Of a stretch of 64,000 nucleotides of DNA, positions 22,677-31,740 are shown piece after piece. Both the position numbers and the translations under genes were made by a program. The DNA comes from an uncultured Christensenella sp. (GTDB taxonomy: Bacteria; Bacillota_A; Clostridia; Christensenellales; Borkfalkiaceae): contig CAJTTC010000009.1 in the NCBI GenBank assembly GCA_910579295.1, positions 1-64,000 of the forward strand. The letters are read 5' to 3'. The notes under the pieces are model-generated. The model was not told the DNA's origin and searched no databases. It worked only from the letters and a program-made list of their open reading frames with translations. How positions within the stretch are numbered: position 1 is the stretch's first letter; every line of letters starts with the position of its first letter.

Positions 22677-24002
22677 ATGGCTGAAAATATTCTGACGGAT
22701 TATGATAGTTTTTTCTTTTTAGGTATCGGCGGGGTCAGTATGAGCGCCCTTGCCAAGCTGTTATTTAAAACGGGCAAGCGCGTTGCGGGCTATGACAGGT
22801 GCGAGGGGGAATATACGGACGAATTGAAGTCTATGGGGATAGAGGTTACGTCGGACTACGGTGCGGATCTGAGCGGCAGTCAAGTTATTGTATACACGGA
22901 CGCGCTTCCCGAAAGTAACGCCTATATAATACAGGCTCGGCGAATGCGGCGCGTGCTTATCTCTCGCGGCAGATTGCTGGTAGAGGTGAGCCGTTTGTTT
23001 AAGAGTACCGTTGCGGTGGCGGGCTGTCACGGCAAAACCACGTGCACTTCGATGATTGCCCATATTCTCGATCACGCACAAATACCGTTTGCCTCGCATA
23101 TCGGGGGTAAAGACGCGTCGCTTTCCAACTGCTGTTTAAAGGGATACGACGTATTTGTAACCGAAGCCTGCGAATATAAAAGGAATTTTCTGTATCTTAA
23201 CCCGGACGTGTCTGTTATTTTAAACAGCGACGCCGATCATCTCGACTGCTACGGTACGGCGGAGAACCTGCGCAGGGCTTACGTCGAGTTTGCCGCAAAG
23301 TCGGGCAAGACAATAAAACTCTACGGCGACTTAAACGAGGTCGATGGGATAACTTTCGGGTTTGACGACAGAGCGGACTACTACGCCAAGAATATGAGAA
23401 ACGTCAACGGCTCATATTGTTTTACGGCGTACGAACGGGGTAAAAGGTTGGGCGGCGTATCGCTTTCCGTTTGCGGAAAGCATAACGTGCTGAATGCGCT
23501 CGCGGCAATAGCGGCTACGCGCGTCGGCGGTATGCCTTTCGGGAAAATTGCCGAGGGGCTTGCAAGTTTTACGGGCGTGGAGAGGCGGTTTGAGCGTATA
23601 GGCAAGTATAACGGGGCGACGTGTATTGCCGATTACGCTCACCACCCCACGGAAATCAGGGCGGCGCTTAAAACGGCGCGTCTGATAACCGACGGGGAGC
23701 TCTATGTGGTTTTTCAGCCGCATACATACAGCAGAACTAAAAGCTTTTTCAAGCAGTTTGTGTCGGCGTTATCCCCGCTCAGAAAGCTTATGGTTTACAA
23801 GACGTTTGCCGCGCGTGAATACTATGACGACGCGGGCAGTGCGCTCACTCTCGCAGGTGGAATTAAGCGAGCGTGCTACGGGGAGTGCGAAACTGATATT
23901 GAAAATTTTTTGCGCACCGCGGCGGCGGGGGATACCGTGCTGTTCCTTGGCGCGGGCGACATTTACGACGTTGCCAAAGACGTGATAAATATTGTCAACT
24001 GA
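22677..24002 (+). CDS. murC: UDP-MurNAc:L-alanine ligase MurC
   Basis: Adds the first stem residue to UDP-MurNAc. The 441 residues show GIGGVSMSALA at the N-terminus, the ATP loop as GCHGKTT (116-122; usually GTHGKTT), ADHLDCYG in the central domain, DYAHHPTEI and QPHTYSRT in the C-terminal domain. The ATG at 22677 lacks a Shine-Dalgarno sequence; A+T-rich DNA with TAAAAT (22666-22671) lies directly upstream, so the transcript could be nearly leaderless, but no good -35 was found. It is separated from ftsZ by a terminator, so it has its own promoter. Confidence 0.95.
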   Translation: MAENILTDYDSFFFLGIGGVSMSALAKLLFKTGKRVAGYDRCEGEYTDELKSMGIEVTSDYGADLSGSQVIVYTDALPESNAYIIQARRMRRVLISRGRLLVEVSRLFKSTVAVAGCHGKTTCTSMIAHILDHAQIPFASHIGGKDASLSNCCLKGYDVFVTEACEYKRNFLYLNPDVSVILNSDADHLDCYGTAENLRRAYVEFAAKSGKTIKLYGDLNEVDGITFGFDDRADYYAKNMRNVNGSYCFTAYERGKRLGGVSLSVCGKHNVLNALAAIAATRVGGMPFGKIAEGLASFTGVERRFERIGKYNGATCIADYAHHPTEIRAALKTARLITDGELYVVFQPHTYSRTKSFFKQFVSALSPLRKLMVYKTFAAREYYDDAGSALTLAGGIKRACYGECETDIENFLRTAAAGDTVLFLGAGDIYDVAKDVINIVN

Positions 24003-24018
24003 TTATTTTTCAAGGCAT

Positions 24019-24036
24019 AATTTATGCGCATAAATT
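24019..24036. promoter_or_regulatory. 18-bp perfect palindrome between murC and ilvC
   Basis: AATTTATGCGCATAAATT, perfectly self-complementary with no loop, 17 bp after the murC stop. No T-run follows, so it is more like a protein-binding site than a terminator. The regulator is unknown. Confidence 0.5.
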
Positions 24037-24053
24037 GGCTGTTAAGCTCTGTA

Positions 24054-24101
24054 ATATTCAGAAAATTAAAAAATTATACAAAAATATTCTGAATATATTC
24101 A
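24054..24101. promoter_or_regulatory. Inverted-repeat cluster upstream of the ilvC promoter
   Basis: ATATTCAGAA (24054-24063) and TTCTGAATAT (24087-24096) form a perfect 10-bp inverted repeat. The right arm is also part of the compact palindromes ATATTCTGAATAT and TGAATATATTCA. The cluster lies 19 bp upstream of the -35 of ilvC, where an activator or repressor could act. It resembles an ARG box, but the half-site spacing is 2 bp too short. Confidence 0.45.
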
Positions 24102-24119
24102 AAAATAAAGTAATAATGC

Positions 24120-24148
24120 TTGACTTTGATATATTTAAATTCTATAAT
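24120..24148 (+). promoter_or_regulatory. Promoter of ilvC
   Basis: -35 TTGACT (24120-24125), 17-bp spacer, -10 TATAAT (24143-24148). The leader is only about 30 nt, which rules out a T-box or other large leader riboswitch at this promoter. Confidence 0.85.
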
Positions 24149-24184
24149 AATACAGAACTTAAATTTTGAGGAGGGTTTTGCGTT

Positions 24185-25213
24185 ATGTCAAAAATATATT
24201 ATCAGTCGGATTGCGATATTAATGTGTTAAAAAATAAGACCGTTGCCGTTATAGGCTACGGCAGTCAGGGGCATGCACACGCGCTCAACCTGCGCGAGAG
24301 CGGAGTAAAGGTTGTTATCGGTTTGCGTGAGGGCGGTAAGTCCTGGGCGAAAGCCGTTGCCGCGGGGTTTGAGGTTTACAGCGTTGCCGAAGCTACAAAG
24401 CGCGCCGATATCGTTATGATTCTCATTAACGACGAGGTGCAGGCTAAGGTGTATAAGGAGAGCATACAAGCCAATCTGAAAAAGGGAGCGGCTCTTGCCT
24501 TTGCGCACGGCTTCAATATACATTTCAAGCAGATTGTTCCGCCCGCAGACGTGGACGTGTTTATGATTGCACCCAAGGGTCCGGGACACACTGTGCGCAG
24601 TGAGTATCAGGAGGGTAAGGGAGTGCCCTGTCTTGTGGCGATAGAGCAGGATTTTACGGGTAAGGCTCTGAGCGTTGCGCTTGCGTATGCGGCAGGCATC
24701 GGCGGAGCGAGAGCGGGCGTGCTCGAAACGACCTTCAAGTGCGAAACGGAAACAGATCTTTTCGGCGAACAGGCAGTGCTCTGCGGCGGCGTTACGGCTC
24801 TTATGAAGGCAGGCTTTGAAACTTTGGTAGAGGCGGGCTACGACCCCAAAAACGCGTACTTCGAATGTATTCACGAAATGAAGCTTATCGTCGATCTGAT
24901 TTATAAGGGCGGCTTCTCGCTTATGAGGTATTCCGTTTCCGATACGGCAGAATATGGCGATTACGAAACGGGCAAGCGCCTTATTACCGACGAAACCAAG
25001 AAGGAAATGAAGAAGGTGCTTGAAGAAATTCAGGACGGCACTTTTGCTTCTAAGTGGATTGCGGAAAACAACAACGGCAGAGCTCACTTCAACGCAAAGC
25101 GCTCTCTCGAAGCGTCGCATCAGCTTGAAGAGGTCGGAAAAGAGATACGCAGTATGTACTCCTGGAACAACGATAACGTAGAAGCGGCGGAGGAAGGCAA
25201 GTCCAAGCTTTAA
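24185..25213 (+). CDS. ilvC: Ketol-acid reductoisomerase
   Basis: Second step of valine and isoleucine (and, through valine precursors, leucine and pantothenate) synthesis: NADPH-dependent isomerisation and reduction of acetolactate or acetohydroxybutyrate. The 342 residues are the short class I form: Rossmann motif GYGSQGHAHALNLRESG (about 24-40), IAPKGPGHTVRSEY, the metal-binding DLFGEQAVLCGG with catalytic acidic residues, and YSVSDTAEYGDY. A GAGGAGGG site precedes the ATG. It stands alone, with its own promoter and terminator and no other branched-chain genes nearby; it is an unrelated unit between murC and ftsK. Confidence 0.97.
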   Translation: MSKIYYQSDCDINVLKNKTVAVIGYGSQGHAHALNLRESGVKVVIGLREGGKSWAKAVAAGFEVYSVAEATKRADIVMILINDEVQAKVYKESIQANLKKGAALAFAHGFNIHFKQIVPPADVDVFMIAPKGPGHTVRSEYQEGKGVPCLVAIEQDFTGKALSVALAYAAGIGGARAGVLETTFKCETETDLFGEQAVLCGGVTALMKAGFETLVEAGYDPKNAYFECIHEMKLIVDLIYKGGFSLMRYSVSDTAEYGDYETGKRLITDETKKEMKKVLEEIQDGTFASKWIAENNNGRAHFNAKRSLEASHQLEEVGKEIRSMYSWNNDNVEAAEEGKSKL

Positions 25214-25232
25214 TAAATAAAATATTTTTTAT

Positions 25233-25266
25233 GCGCGCCTGTATTTTTTTGCAGGCGCGTTTTTTA
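25233..25266 (+). terminator. Terminator after ilvC
   Basis: CGCGCCTG (25234-25241) pairs with CAGGCGCG (25252-25259), flanked by a further G-T pair; loop 10 nt, then TTTTTT. Confidence 0.9.
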
Positions 25267-25285
25267 ATTTTTGAGCCGCATTTTG

Positions 25286-25314
25286 TTGTGTTTTTCGGCA
25301 GTCAATGATATAAT
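25286..25314 (+). promoter_or_regulatory. Promoter of ftsK (extended -10)
   Basis: -10 TATAAT (25309-25314) preceded by TG at 25306-25307 (extended -10 TGATATAAT); -35 TTGTGT (25286-25291) is weak; spacer 17 bp. The start near 25321 gives a 30-nt leader to the GTG at 25351. Confidence 0.6.
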
Positions 25315-25350
25315 AAAGAATGCAGGATAATGCAATCGGAGATTGATAAA

Positions 25351-28300
25351 GTGAACAGGAAAAATAAAAGCGATAAACATTCGTATATACTGACGAGGGA
25401 AACGCTGGGCATGACGGTTTTGCTCTTCTGTCTTATCGTCACTATAATATTGCTTACAAACAATCTGATATTTCTGAGCTTTGGCAAAGCCGTATGTACT
25501 TTTATGTACGGCACGTTCGGCTATGCTTCGTATTTCATCGTTGCGCTGCTGGCATATCTCGGCGAGTGGTTGGTATTCGAGAAAAAAATACGCGTAAACG
25601 TGCGCGCATTGCTTCTCGTTTCGGCAACCCTCTTGATGTTGTTCCTGTTGTTTCATTCGGTAACGACGGCAAAATATCCTATGGAGAGCTACGGCGCATA
25701 TCTTAAACATTGCTATGTAAACGCGGCAAACGGTTACGGCGGCTATTCGTTCGGCGGCGTATTGAGCGGACTTCTGGTCTATCCAATTGCTAAGGGCACG
25801 ACCTTTATCGGCGCCTATGTAATTTTCTCGTTGTTTGCCGTTGCCTTTGCCGCGCTCTCTGTAATAGTTATCAGAAATCTTATCCTCGGGAAAGTAGTTG
25901 CGCGCAGTCGCGCCACGGCGAAGAGCGGGGAGGAAGAGGAGGAAACTCAGCAGACGGAGGTTGCCTCGCAGAAGGTCGATAATCTTTATTCAGTTAACGA
26001 AAATCACGAAATCGTCACGCGCGTAAGGCAGAACGGAGGCGCGTATTCACAGCCTGTTCAACAGCCGAAAGCTTCGGCGGCTAATGGCGGACATAAAACG
26101 GACGATAAATTTTCACAGGAAAATCTCGGCAGACGAATACTCTTTCAGCCCGGTGAATTTGCCGCGGAAAGCTATCGCCGCAATATGATTTACAACGACG
26201 ATTCTTATTTTAATCACCCCGTGCAAAACGAGGACGATTATATGAGAAGCTTTTCAAGCAATCCTTCGGCGAAGCCTAACTCAACGCCGCCCGTGCAGTC
26301 CACATACACCTCGGACTTTTCGGCACAGGCGGACAGCCGTACCGCGGACAGCGGAACGCCGTCGTACCTCTACGGCGACGAGCCTGTAAGCAATTTGGGC
26401 GGTCTGACTTCATCCGTCAATAACGTTGGTGAAAACGATTACAGCACTTATACGGTAGACGGAAAGTCTTCGGTAAATTATGAGGAAGAGCCCGATAGTA
26501 TTGCGCCTGTTGAAAACGACGTTATAGAAGAGCCCGCTCCATTAGAAAATGTGCGCGTCAATAAACCCGAATCCAATCCCTATGATTTGGACACGGACGT
26601 CGACGAGAGCCGTCCGCTCTATTCCGAGCCTAAGGTTGCGCCGATTGCTCACGTTGAAGATAAAAAAGAGCAAGAGCCTGTCGCGCCTGTTGAGGAAGAA
26701 AAACCTCAGCCCGAACCCGAACAGCCCAAGCCGCGCGAGAGGGGAAGCAAGCTTTTCGATTTGTTCAGCTCTTCGAATCCCCGATTGAGCGAACGTCGCA
26801 TCGAGCCCGACATTACGGCTCTTCAATCTTCACGAAGGGAGAGGAGCAGAGAAAATCTGTTCGACGAATCGGAGGACGAAACTCCGTTTGCCGAGAGAAC
26901 GTCTGTGCCGCAGAGCGAGGAAAAGCCCAAGGTTGAGCCGCCCGCAAGAGGCAGGGGCGCGGCGTTGTCCGATAACGATGATAAATCTGCGGAGATAAGC
27001 GAGAAGCCCGCAGTCGTTCCTCCCGTACGTTCGGTTGTTCCTTCCGCACGCACGGTTGCGCCTGTGCCCGCCGAAAAGCCCGCGCCTGTGCCCGCTCCCG
27101 TTCAGGAGGAAAAACCCAAACACGTCTGGAAAAAATACGTGCGTCCTTCACTGGAATTGCTCGACGATTACCCCGAGAATAACAACGTCAATTCCGCGGA
27201 GATAGAAGAGAGCAAGCAGATAATTTGCGAAACGCTCGCCGATTACCGCATTGACAGCAGAATACAAAACGTTGTCGTCGGGCCCGCGATTACGCGTTAC
27301 GACGTGATAATCGAGGATAGAACGAATATCAAAAACGCTCTCAAATACCGCGAAGCCATTGCTATGGCGCTTATGAAGGAGAACGTAAACGCATATCTTA
27401 ACTACTCCAAGGGTGCTATTTCTATTGAAGTGCCCAATAGCTCGCGCTGCGTGGTCGGGTTAAAGGGAATGCTTGCGAGCAGTCAGTTTCTCAACGCCAA
27501 GCCGAACAGTTTAACCTTTACTTTGGGTAAAAACGTTGAAGGGCAGGTTGTATGCCCCGATATTACCAAGATGCCCCATCTGCTTGTTGCGGGTACTACG
27601 GGCAGCGGTAAAAGTATATGTTTGAGCACGCTCATTGTCAGCCTGCTGTACAAGTACGGACCTGAAGAATTGCGTTTTATTCTCGTTGACCCCAAACAGG
27701 TTGAGTTCATATCCTACGACAAACTTCCTCACCTTATGATTAACGAAATTATCTACGACGTGGATAAGGCGATTAAGGCTCTGAATTGGGCTATTAAGGA
27801 GATGGAGAGGAGATACGCGCTGTTCAAGGAAATGACCGAAAAGGGCGTTGCCACAAAGAATCTTACCGAGTATAACGCGCATTTGCCGGAGGGCGAGGAG
27901 AAATTACCCAAAATCGTCGTTATTCTCGACGAGTTCGGCGATTTGATGTTGCAGGCTAAAAAGGATATCGAGAGCAGAATTATAAGACTTGTGCAAAAGG
28001 CGCGAGCTTGCGGCATTCACCTTATTCTTGCCACACAGCGTCCGTCGGTTGATTGCATTACGGGTCTTATCAAGTCCAATCTGCCCACGCGTATCGGTTT
28101 CAAGGTAAACTCGTTTGACGACGCAAGGTGTATCTTCGATATCGGCGGCGCTGAAAAATTGCTCGGCAAGGGCGACTTGTATTTCCGTTCAGCCGAGAGC
28201 CCCGAGCTTGCGCGTATTCAGGGTTGCTTTATTGATACTCACGAAGTTCAGAGAGTTACAGACTTTATTAAGGAACACAACGAAACGTATTTCGATCAGA

Positions 28301-28611
28301 GCGTAAGCGACTTTATAAATACCGTAGAGGAAGAGGCTTCCGAAACTACTGCTCCCGAAGGGGAAATGAGCGGCGACGCGTCAAAGGTAGACGACACCTT
28401 TATTAAGGCGTTAAAGTTCTGCGTTATCAGTAATCAGGCTTCCGTTTCGATGATTCAGCGCCGTTTCCCTATCGGCTATATGAAGGCTTGCAAAATCATA
28501 GATTGGATGGAGAATATGAATTATATTACTCAGTCCGAGGGGTCTAAGCCGAGAAAAGTTCTGCTGTCCCGCGAAGAATTTACGCAGAAATACGGTGACG
28601 TTGATGATTGA
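25351..28611 (+). CDS. ftsK: DNA translocase FtsK/SpoIIIE
   Basis: Membrane-anchored hexameric motor that pumps DNA through the septum. I chose the GTG at 25351 because CGGAG lies 9 nt upstream; an ATG at 25330 has its AGGA only 2 nt away. The 1086 residues comprise about four N-terminal membrane segments (to about 180), a long acidic P/E/V-rich linker (about 190-590), the alpha/beta motor with Walker A GTTGSGKS (about 749-756), Walker B region IVVILDEFGDLM and ILATQRPS, and a C-terminal winged-helix gamma domain (KFCVISNQASVSMIQRRF) that reads orientation sequences. FtsK and SpoIIIE roles cannot be separated by sequence. Confidence 0.95.
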   Translation: MNRKNKSDKHSYILTRETLGMTVLLFCLIVTIILLTNNLIFLSFGKAVCTFMYGTFGYASYFIVALLAYLGEWLVFEKKIRVNVRALLLVSATLLMLFLLFHSVTTAKYPMESYGAYLKHCYVNAANGYGGYSFGGVLSGLLVYPIAKGTTFIGAYVIFSLFAVAFAALSVIVIRNLILGKVVARSRATAKSGEEEEETQQTEVASQKVDNLYSVNENHEIVTRVRQNGGAYSQPVQQPKASAANGGHKTDDKFSQENLGRRILFQPGEFAAESYRRNMIYNDDSYFNHPVQNEDDYMRSFSSNPSAKPNSTPPVQSTYTSDFSAQADSRTADSGTPSYLYGDEPVSNLGGLTSSVNNVGENDYSTYTVDGKSSVNYEEEPDSIAPVENDVIEEPAPLENVRVNKPESNPYDLDTDVDESRPLYSEPKVAPIAHVEDKKEQEPVAPVEEEKPQPEPEQPKPRERGSKLFDLFSSSNPRLSERRIEPDITALQSSRRERSRENLFDESEDETPFAERTSVPQSEEKPKVEPPARGRGAALSDNDDKSAEISEKPAVVPPVRSVVPSARTVAPVPAEKPAPVPAPVQEEKPKHVWKKYVRPSLELLDDYPENNNVNSAEIEESKQIICETLADYRIDSRIQNVVVGPAITRYDVIIEDRTNIKNALKYREAIAMALMKENVNAYLNYSKGAISIEVPNSSRCVVGLKGMLASSQFLNAKPNSLTFTLGKNVEGQVVCPDITKMPHLLVAGTTGSGKSICLSTLIVSLLYKYGPEELRFILVDPKQVEFISYDKLPHLMINEIIYDVDKAIKALNWAIKEMERRYALFKEMTEKGVATKNLTEYNAHLPEGEEKLPKIVVILDEFGDLMLQAKKDIESRIIRLVQKARACGIHLILATQRPSVDCITGLIKSNLPTRIGFKVNSFDDARCIFDIGGAEKLLGKGDLYFRSAESPELARIQGCFIDTHEVQRVTDFIKEHNETYFDQSVSDFINTVEEEASETTAPEGEMSGDASKVDDTFIKALKFCVISNQASVSMIQRRFPIGYMKACKIIDWMENMNYITQSEGSKPRKVLLSREEFTQKYGDVDD

Positions 28612-29941
28612 TTTTACGCGTAAAAAATTCGGTGTTATATCGCTTGGCTGCGACAAAAACAGAGTTGATACCGAAAAGCTTTTGGCTGTTATAAGGTCGG
28701 CGGGGTGTACCGTAACCGACGATATCGGCGAAGCGCAGATACTAATCGTAAATACCTGCGCGTTTTTAAACGAATCGAGAAAGGAAGCCATTGAAACCGT
28801 AATTGACTGCGCGGCTTACAGGTGCGGCAAGCTTGAAAAGCTTGTAGTGTGCGGTTGTCTGCCGCAGAAGTACATAGGCGAGTTGTATTCGTCGCTGATT
28901 GAAGCGGACGTGTTCCTTGGAACGCAGGATTACGGCAAATTTTTTGAAGCTCTTGAAAAATCTTACGACGGTGCAAGGGTTAATTTTGTCGGTATGGGCG
29001 ATAATCTTTATGCTATTGACAGAGTGGTAACAACACCCTGTCATTACGCTTATTTAAAGATAGCCGACGGTTGCAACAACTTCTGCACTTACTGCCTTAT
29101 TCCGAAGATACGCGGAAGATACGTAAGTTATCCCGTAGAACAGCTAATTGCCGAAGCCGAAAGCTTGGGCGACGTGTCGGAGCTGATTTTGGTCGCGCAG
29201 GACGTCTCCCGATACGGAATTGACCTGTACAAGAAAAAATATTTAGTAAATTTTTTAAAAAAGCTGACAACACTTGTCAACATTAATAGTGTAAGATTAC
29301 TTTACTGTTATCCTGATATGATTGATGACGAGTTGATTGCCGAGATAAGGGACAACCCCAAGATTGTCAAATACCTAGATATTCCCCTTCAACACAGCGA
29401 GGACAGAATATTAAAGCTTATGAACAGGCGCGGCACTCGCGCGGAGTATTTGTCGCTGATTAAAAAGTTAAAGGAACAGATACCCGAAATTGCCATAAGG
29501 TCAACGTTTATAAGCGGCTTCCCTGGGGAAACGGAGGAAGAATTCGAGGGTATGTGCAACTTTTTGAACGAGGCGGGGCTTGTCAACTGCGGGTTCTTCG
29601 CATATTCCCGTGAGCCGGATACTCCCGCATACAAAATGTCGGGGCAAGTGCCTTACGGCGTGAAGAAGCGGAGGGTGAAAAAGCTTTACTCTGTGCAGAG
29701 TGAAATTTCGGCAAAATATCTCTCTTCGTATGTGGGTAAGACCGTTAAAGTTATCTGCGACGGCATTGATTACGAAAAGGGTTGCTTTGTCGGCAGAGCG
29801 TATTTCAGCGCGCCCGACATCGACGGGAAGGTGTACTTCAATTCGGCAAATGCCGTACAGGGCGGCTATTACGACGTAAAAGTTACGTCTTGCGACAGTT
29901 ACGATATGTACGGTCAGACGGAGGACTATGATAATGAATGA
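28604..29941 (+). CDS. rimO: Ribosomal protein S12 methylthiotransferase RimO
   Basis: Radical-SAM enzyme that methylthiolates an aspartate of ribosomal protein S12. The 445 residues have three parts: N-terminal MTTase domain with cysteines in GCDKNRVD, NTCAFLNESRKE and CGCLPQ (auxiliary cluster), the radical-SAM motif CNNFCTYCLIP, and a C-terminal TRAM domain. The SLGCDKNRVD and AFLNESRKEAIE segments mark RimO, as opposed to MiaB, which is encoded separately at 56430. The ATG at 28604 overlaps the ftsK stop; an in-frame GTG at 28595 is possible. Confidence 0.94.
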   Translation: MIDFTRKKFGVISLGCDKNRVDTEKLLAVIRSAGCTVTDDIGEAQILIVNTCAFLNESRKEAIETVIDCAAYRCGKLEKLVVCGCLPQKYIGELYSSLIEADVFLGTQDYGKFFEALEKSYDGARVNFVGMGDNLYAIDRVVTTPCHYAYLKIADGCNNFCTYCLIPKIRGRYVSYPVEQLIAEAESLGDVSELILVAQDVSRYGIDLYKKKYLVNFLKKLTTLVNINSVRLLYCYPDMIDDELIAEIRDNPKIVKYLDIPLQHSEDRILKLMNRRGTRAEYLSLIKKLKEQIPEIAIRSTFISGFPGETEEEFEGMCNFLNEAGLVNCGFFAYSREPDTPAYKMSGQVPYGVKKRRVKKLYSVQSEISAKYLSSYVGKTVKVICDGIDYEKGCFVGRAYFSAPDIDGKVYFNSANAVQGGYYDVKVTSCDSYDMYGQTEDYDNE

Positions 29942-30605
29942 AGAAGATAAAGAGAGCAAATTCTATAAATTTGCCAAGGGTAAGGGGGTAATGAACTTAC
30001 CAAACAAGCTTACTATAAGCAGAATGGTAATGATACCCGTGTTTGTTCTCTTCTTTTACCTCAATTTTGTCGGACATTATTTTGTTGCGCTTGCCGTTTT
30101 CGGCGTTGCGAGCTTGACTGATTTGTTCGACGGGAAGATTGCGAGGAAATACAATCTTGTAACCAATCTGGGCAAATTTCTCGACCCGATTGCCGACAAA
30201 GTGCTAGTGCTCTCCGCGCTTGTATTATTTCTTACCGTGCCGTCGCTTTTTAACGCTAACCTCGGTGACTGGGCGATAATTGTTGCGGGGTGCGGCGTTG
30301 CGGTAATTCTTGCGCGCGAGATTATTGTCAGCGGTTTTCGTATGGTTGCCGCGGACTCGGGCATAGTTATAGCGGCGGACATTATAGGCAAGTACAAGAC
30401 GGTTATGCAGGATATTGCAGTTATTGTCATAATTATCGGCGCGGGCTTTGCCGAGCTTGTGCCTACGGTCGTCAACACAGCTTTTACAATGTGCTCAAAA
30501 ATTATCAACTACGTCGGATTGGGGTGCTTTGCAATCTCGGTTATTCTTACCATAATTTCGGGAATAAATTATATAGTTAAAAATATAGAAGTTTTAAAGA
30601 AATGA
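29934..30605 (+). CDS. pgsA: CDP-diacylglycerol--glycerol-3-phosphate 3-phosphatidyltransferase
   Basis: Membrane enzyme making phosphatidylglycerol phosphate, the first step to phosphatidylglycerol and cardiolipin. The CDP-alcohol phosphotransferase motif is intact: DLFDGKIARKYNLVTNLGKFLDPIADK (split here as DG-x2-AR, then G-x3-D-x3-D), with about five membrane helices. The ATG at 29934 has CGGAGG at 9-nt spacing and gives 223 residues; a start at 29991 (MNLPNKLTISRM, with GGGGG upstream) would match the family's usual N-terminus better. It overlaps rimO and is overlapped by cinA (ATGA). Confidence 0.93.
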   Translation: MNEEDKESKFYKFAKGKGVMNLPNKLTISRMVMIPVFVLFFYLNFVGHYFVALAVFGVASLTDLFDGKIARKYNLVTNLGKFLDPIADKVLVLSALVLFLTVPSLFNANLGDWAIIVAGCGVAVILAREIIVSGFRMVAADSGIVIAADIIGKYKTVMQDIAVIVIIIGAGFAELVPTVVNTAFTMCSKIINYVGLGCFAISVILTIISGINYIVKNIEVLKK

Positions 30606-31711
30606 ATATTGCAGACGAAAGACAAATCAGGCACGGCAGTATATGCCTGTTGGCGTTTGAAAATAAAAAGATAACTGATTTGAGTAAAGTCGAGGGGTTG
30701 TTATCGGAATTAGCCACCTTCGGTTACTACTGCGATAAAATAAGCAGAATTGCTTTTGACAGCTCGGTGGAGATAACGCGCGCCGTAAAAGAGGGAACGG
30801 AAAATTACGAAAACGTTATAGTATACTGTCCGTCAAGAATGGGGCAGACGTTCAAGGATTTTGTTTCGTATTTGTTGGGCGCTCAATTCGATATTTCCGA
30901 CGTGCTGAACAGCGCGGGGACGACGGTATTTTTGCTGTACAGCGACAGAAACGGCAAACTCCAAACGGCTGATATCAAAGACGTATTGGACAAAAAGTAT
31001 GGCGTAAGCTACGACAGCACTGTTATAAGATTGGTCGGAGCGCCTGTAAAGAAGCTGGACGAAGCCGTGCGCGCTGTGCGTTCTATGTTCCCCGACGGAA
31101 GCGTGCTTATCAACGTTACCGACAGCTTTGAGGACTACCGAATAGAAATAGTCTATTCCTCTAAGACGCCTAAAATGGCGATAGACGGCGCAGTCAGGGA
31201 ATTGGTCAGGCGGCTCAACGATTATATCTACGCGCTTGAGGATATTTCTCTCGCCGAGCAGCTGTACCGTCTGCTTAAACTGCGCAGAATGAAAATTGCC
31301 GTTGCGGAATCGTTTACGGGCGGCGGCGTTGGCAAGCGGCTTGTGGAGGTCGGCGGCATATCGGAAGTATATTACGAGGGGCTCAACACGTACTCAAATC
31401 AGTCAAAAATGCAACGGCTCGGCGTTAAAGAGCTTACCTTAAACCAACAGGGGGCTGTGTCGGCTGAAACGGCTTACCAGATGGCGGAAGGGCTTTTAAA
31501 GACGGGTACGTGCGAGGTTGCGATTTCCACTACGGGCATAGCAGGACCGAAGTCGGACAATACCTTGAAGCCCGTCGGGCTGGCGTATATCGGTATAGGA
31601 GTTGAAAGCGATATAGCCGTATATAAATTTAATTTTGATGGCGACAGGGAACGGATAACAAACGCGGGTATCAATCACGCTCTGTTTCTTGCCTACAAAA
31701 GCTTAAAGTAA
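30602..31711 (+). CDS. cinA: CinA-like protein: nicotinamide-nucleotide amidase domain with divergent N-terminal domain
   Basis: The C-terminal half (about 205-369) is a CinA/PncC deamidase domain: AVAESFTGGGVGKRL, the GLNTYSNQSK segment, AVSAETAYQMAEG, STTGIAGP and PVGLAYIG. PncC hydrolyses nicotinamide mononucleotide to nicotinate mononucleotide in NAD recycling. CinA normally has an N-terminal molybdopterin-binding-like (COG1058) domain; the 200 residues here keep the length but not its GDE(I/L) and TGGLGPT(x)DD motifs, so that part looks degenerate or repurposed. It overlaps pgsA by 4 bp and lies just before recA, as cinA does in many Gram-positive bacteria; nadE follows recA. Confidence 0.85.
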   Translation: MNIADERQIRHGSICLLAFENKKITDLSKVEGLLSELATFGYYCDKISRIAFDSSVEITRAVKEGTENYENVIVYCPSRMGQTFKDFVSYLLGAQFDISDVLNSAGTTVFLLYSDRNGKLQTADIKDVLDKKYGVSYDSTVIRLVGAPVKKLDEAVRAVRSMFPDGSVLINVTDSFEDYRIEIVYSSKTPKMAIDGAVRELVRRLNDYIYALEDISLAEQLYRLLKLRRMKIAVAESFTGGGVGKRLVEVGGISEVYYEGLNTYSNQSKMQRLGVKELTLNQQGAVSAETAYQMAEGLLKTGTCEVAISTTGIAGPKSDNTLKPVGLAYIGIGVESDIAVYKFNFDGDRERITNAGINHALFLAYKSLK

Positions 31712-31740
31712 TTAAGGATAATTTAACAGGAGAAACATAA

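Noticed and set aside
24090..24101. ARG box TGAATATATTCA upstream of ilvC
   Set aside because: The two half-sites are 2 bp apart instead of the 4 required for ArgR, and ilvC is not an arginine gene.
24003..24184. T-box or other leader riboswitch before ilvC
   Set aside because: The promoter leaves only about 30 nt of leader, and no T-box sequence is present.
24227..25120. 297-codon open frame antisense to ilvC
   Set aside because: A shadow of ilvC codon usage; no start signal and no recognisable protein.
31712..31740. LexA/SOS operator for recA
   Set aside because: No CGAAC-type palindrome is visible in the short gap before recA.
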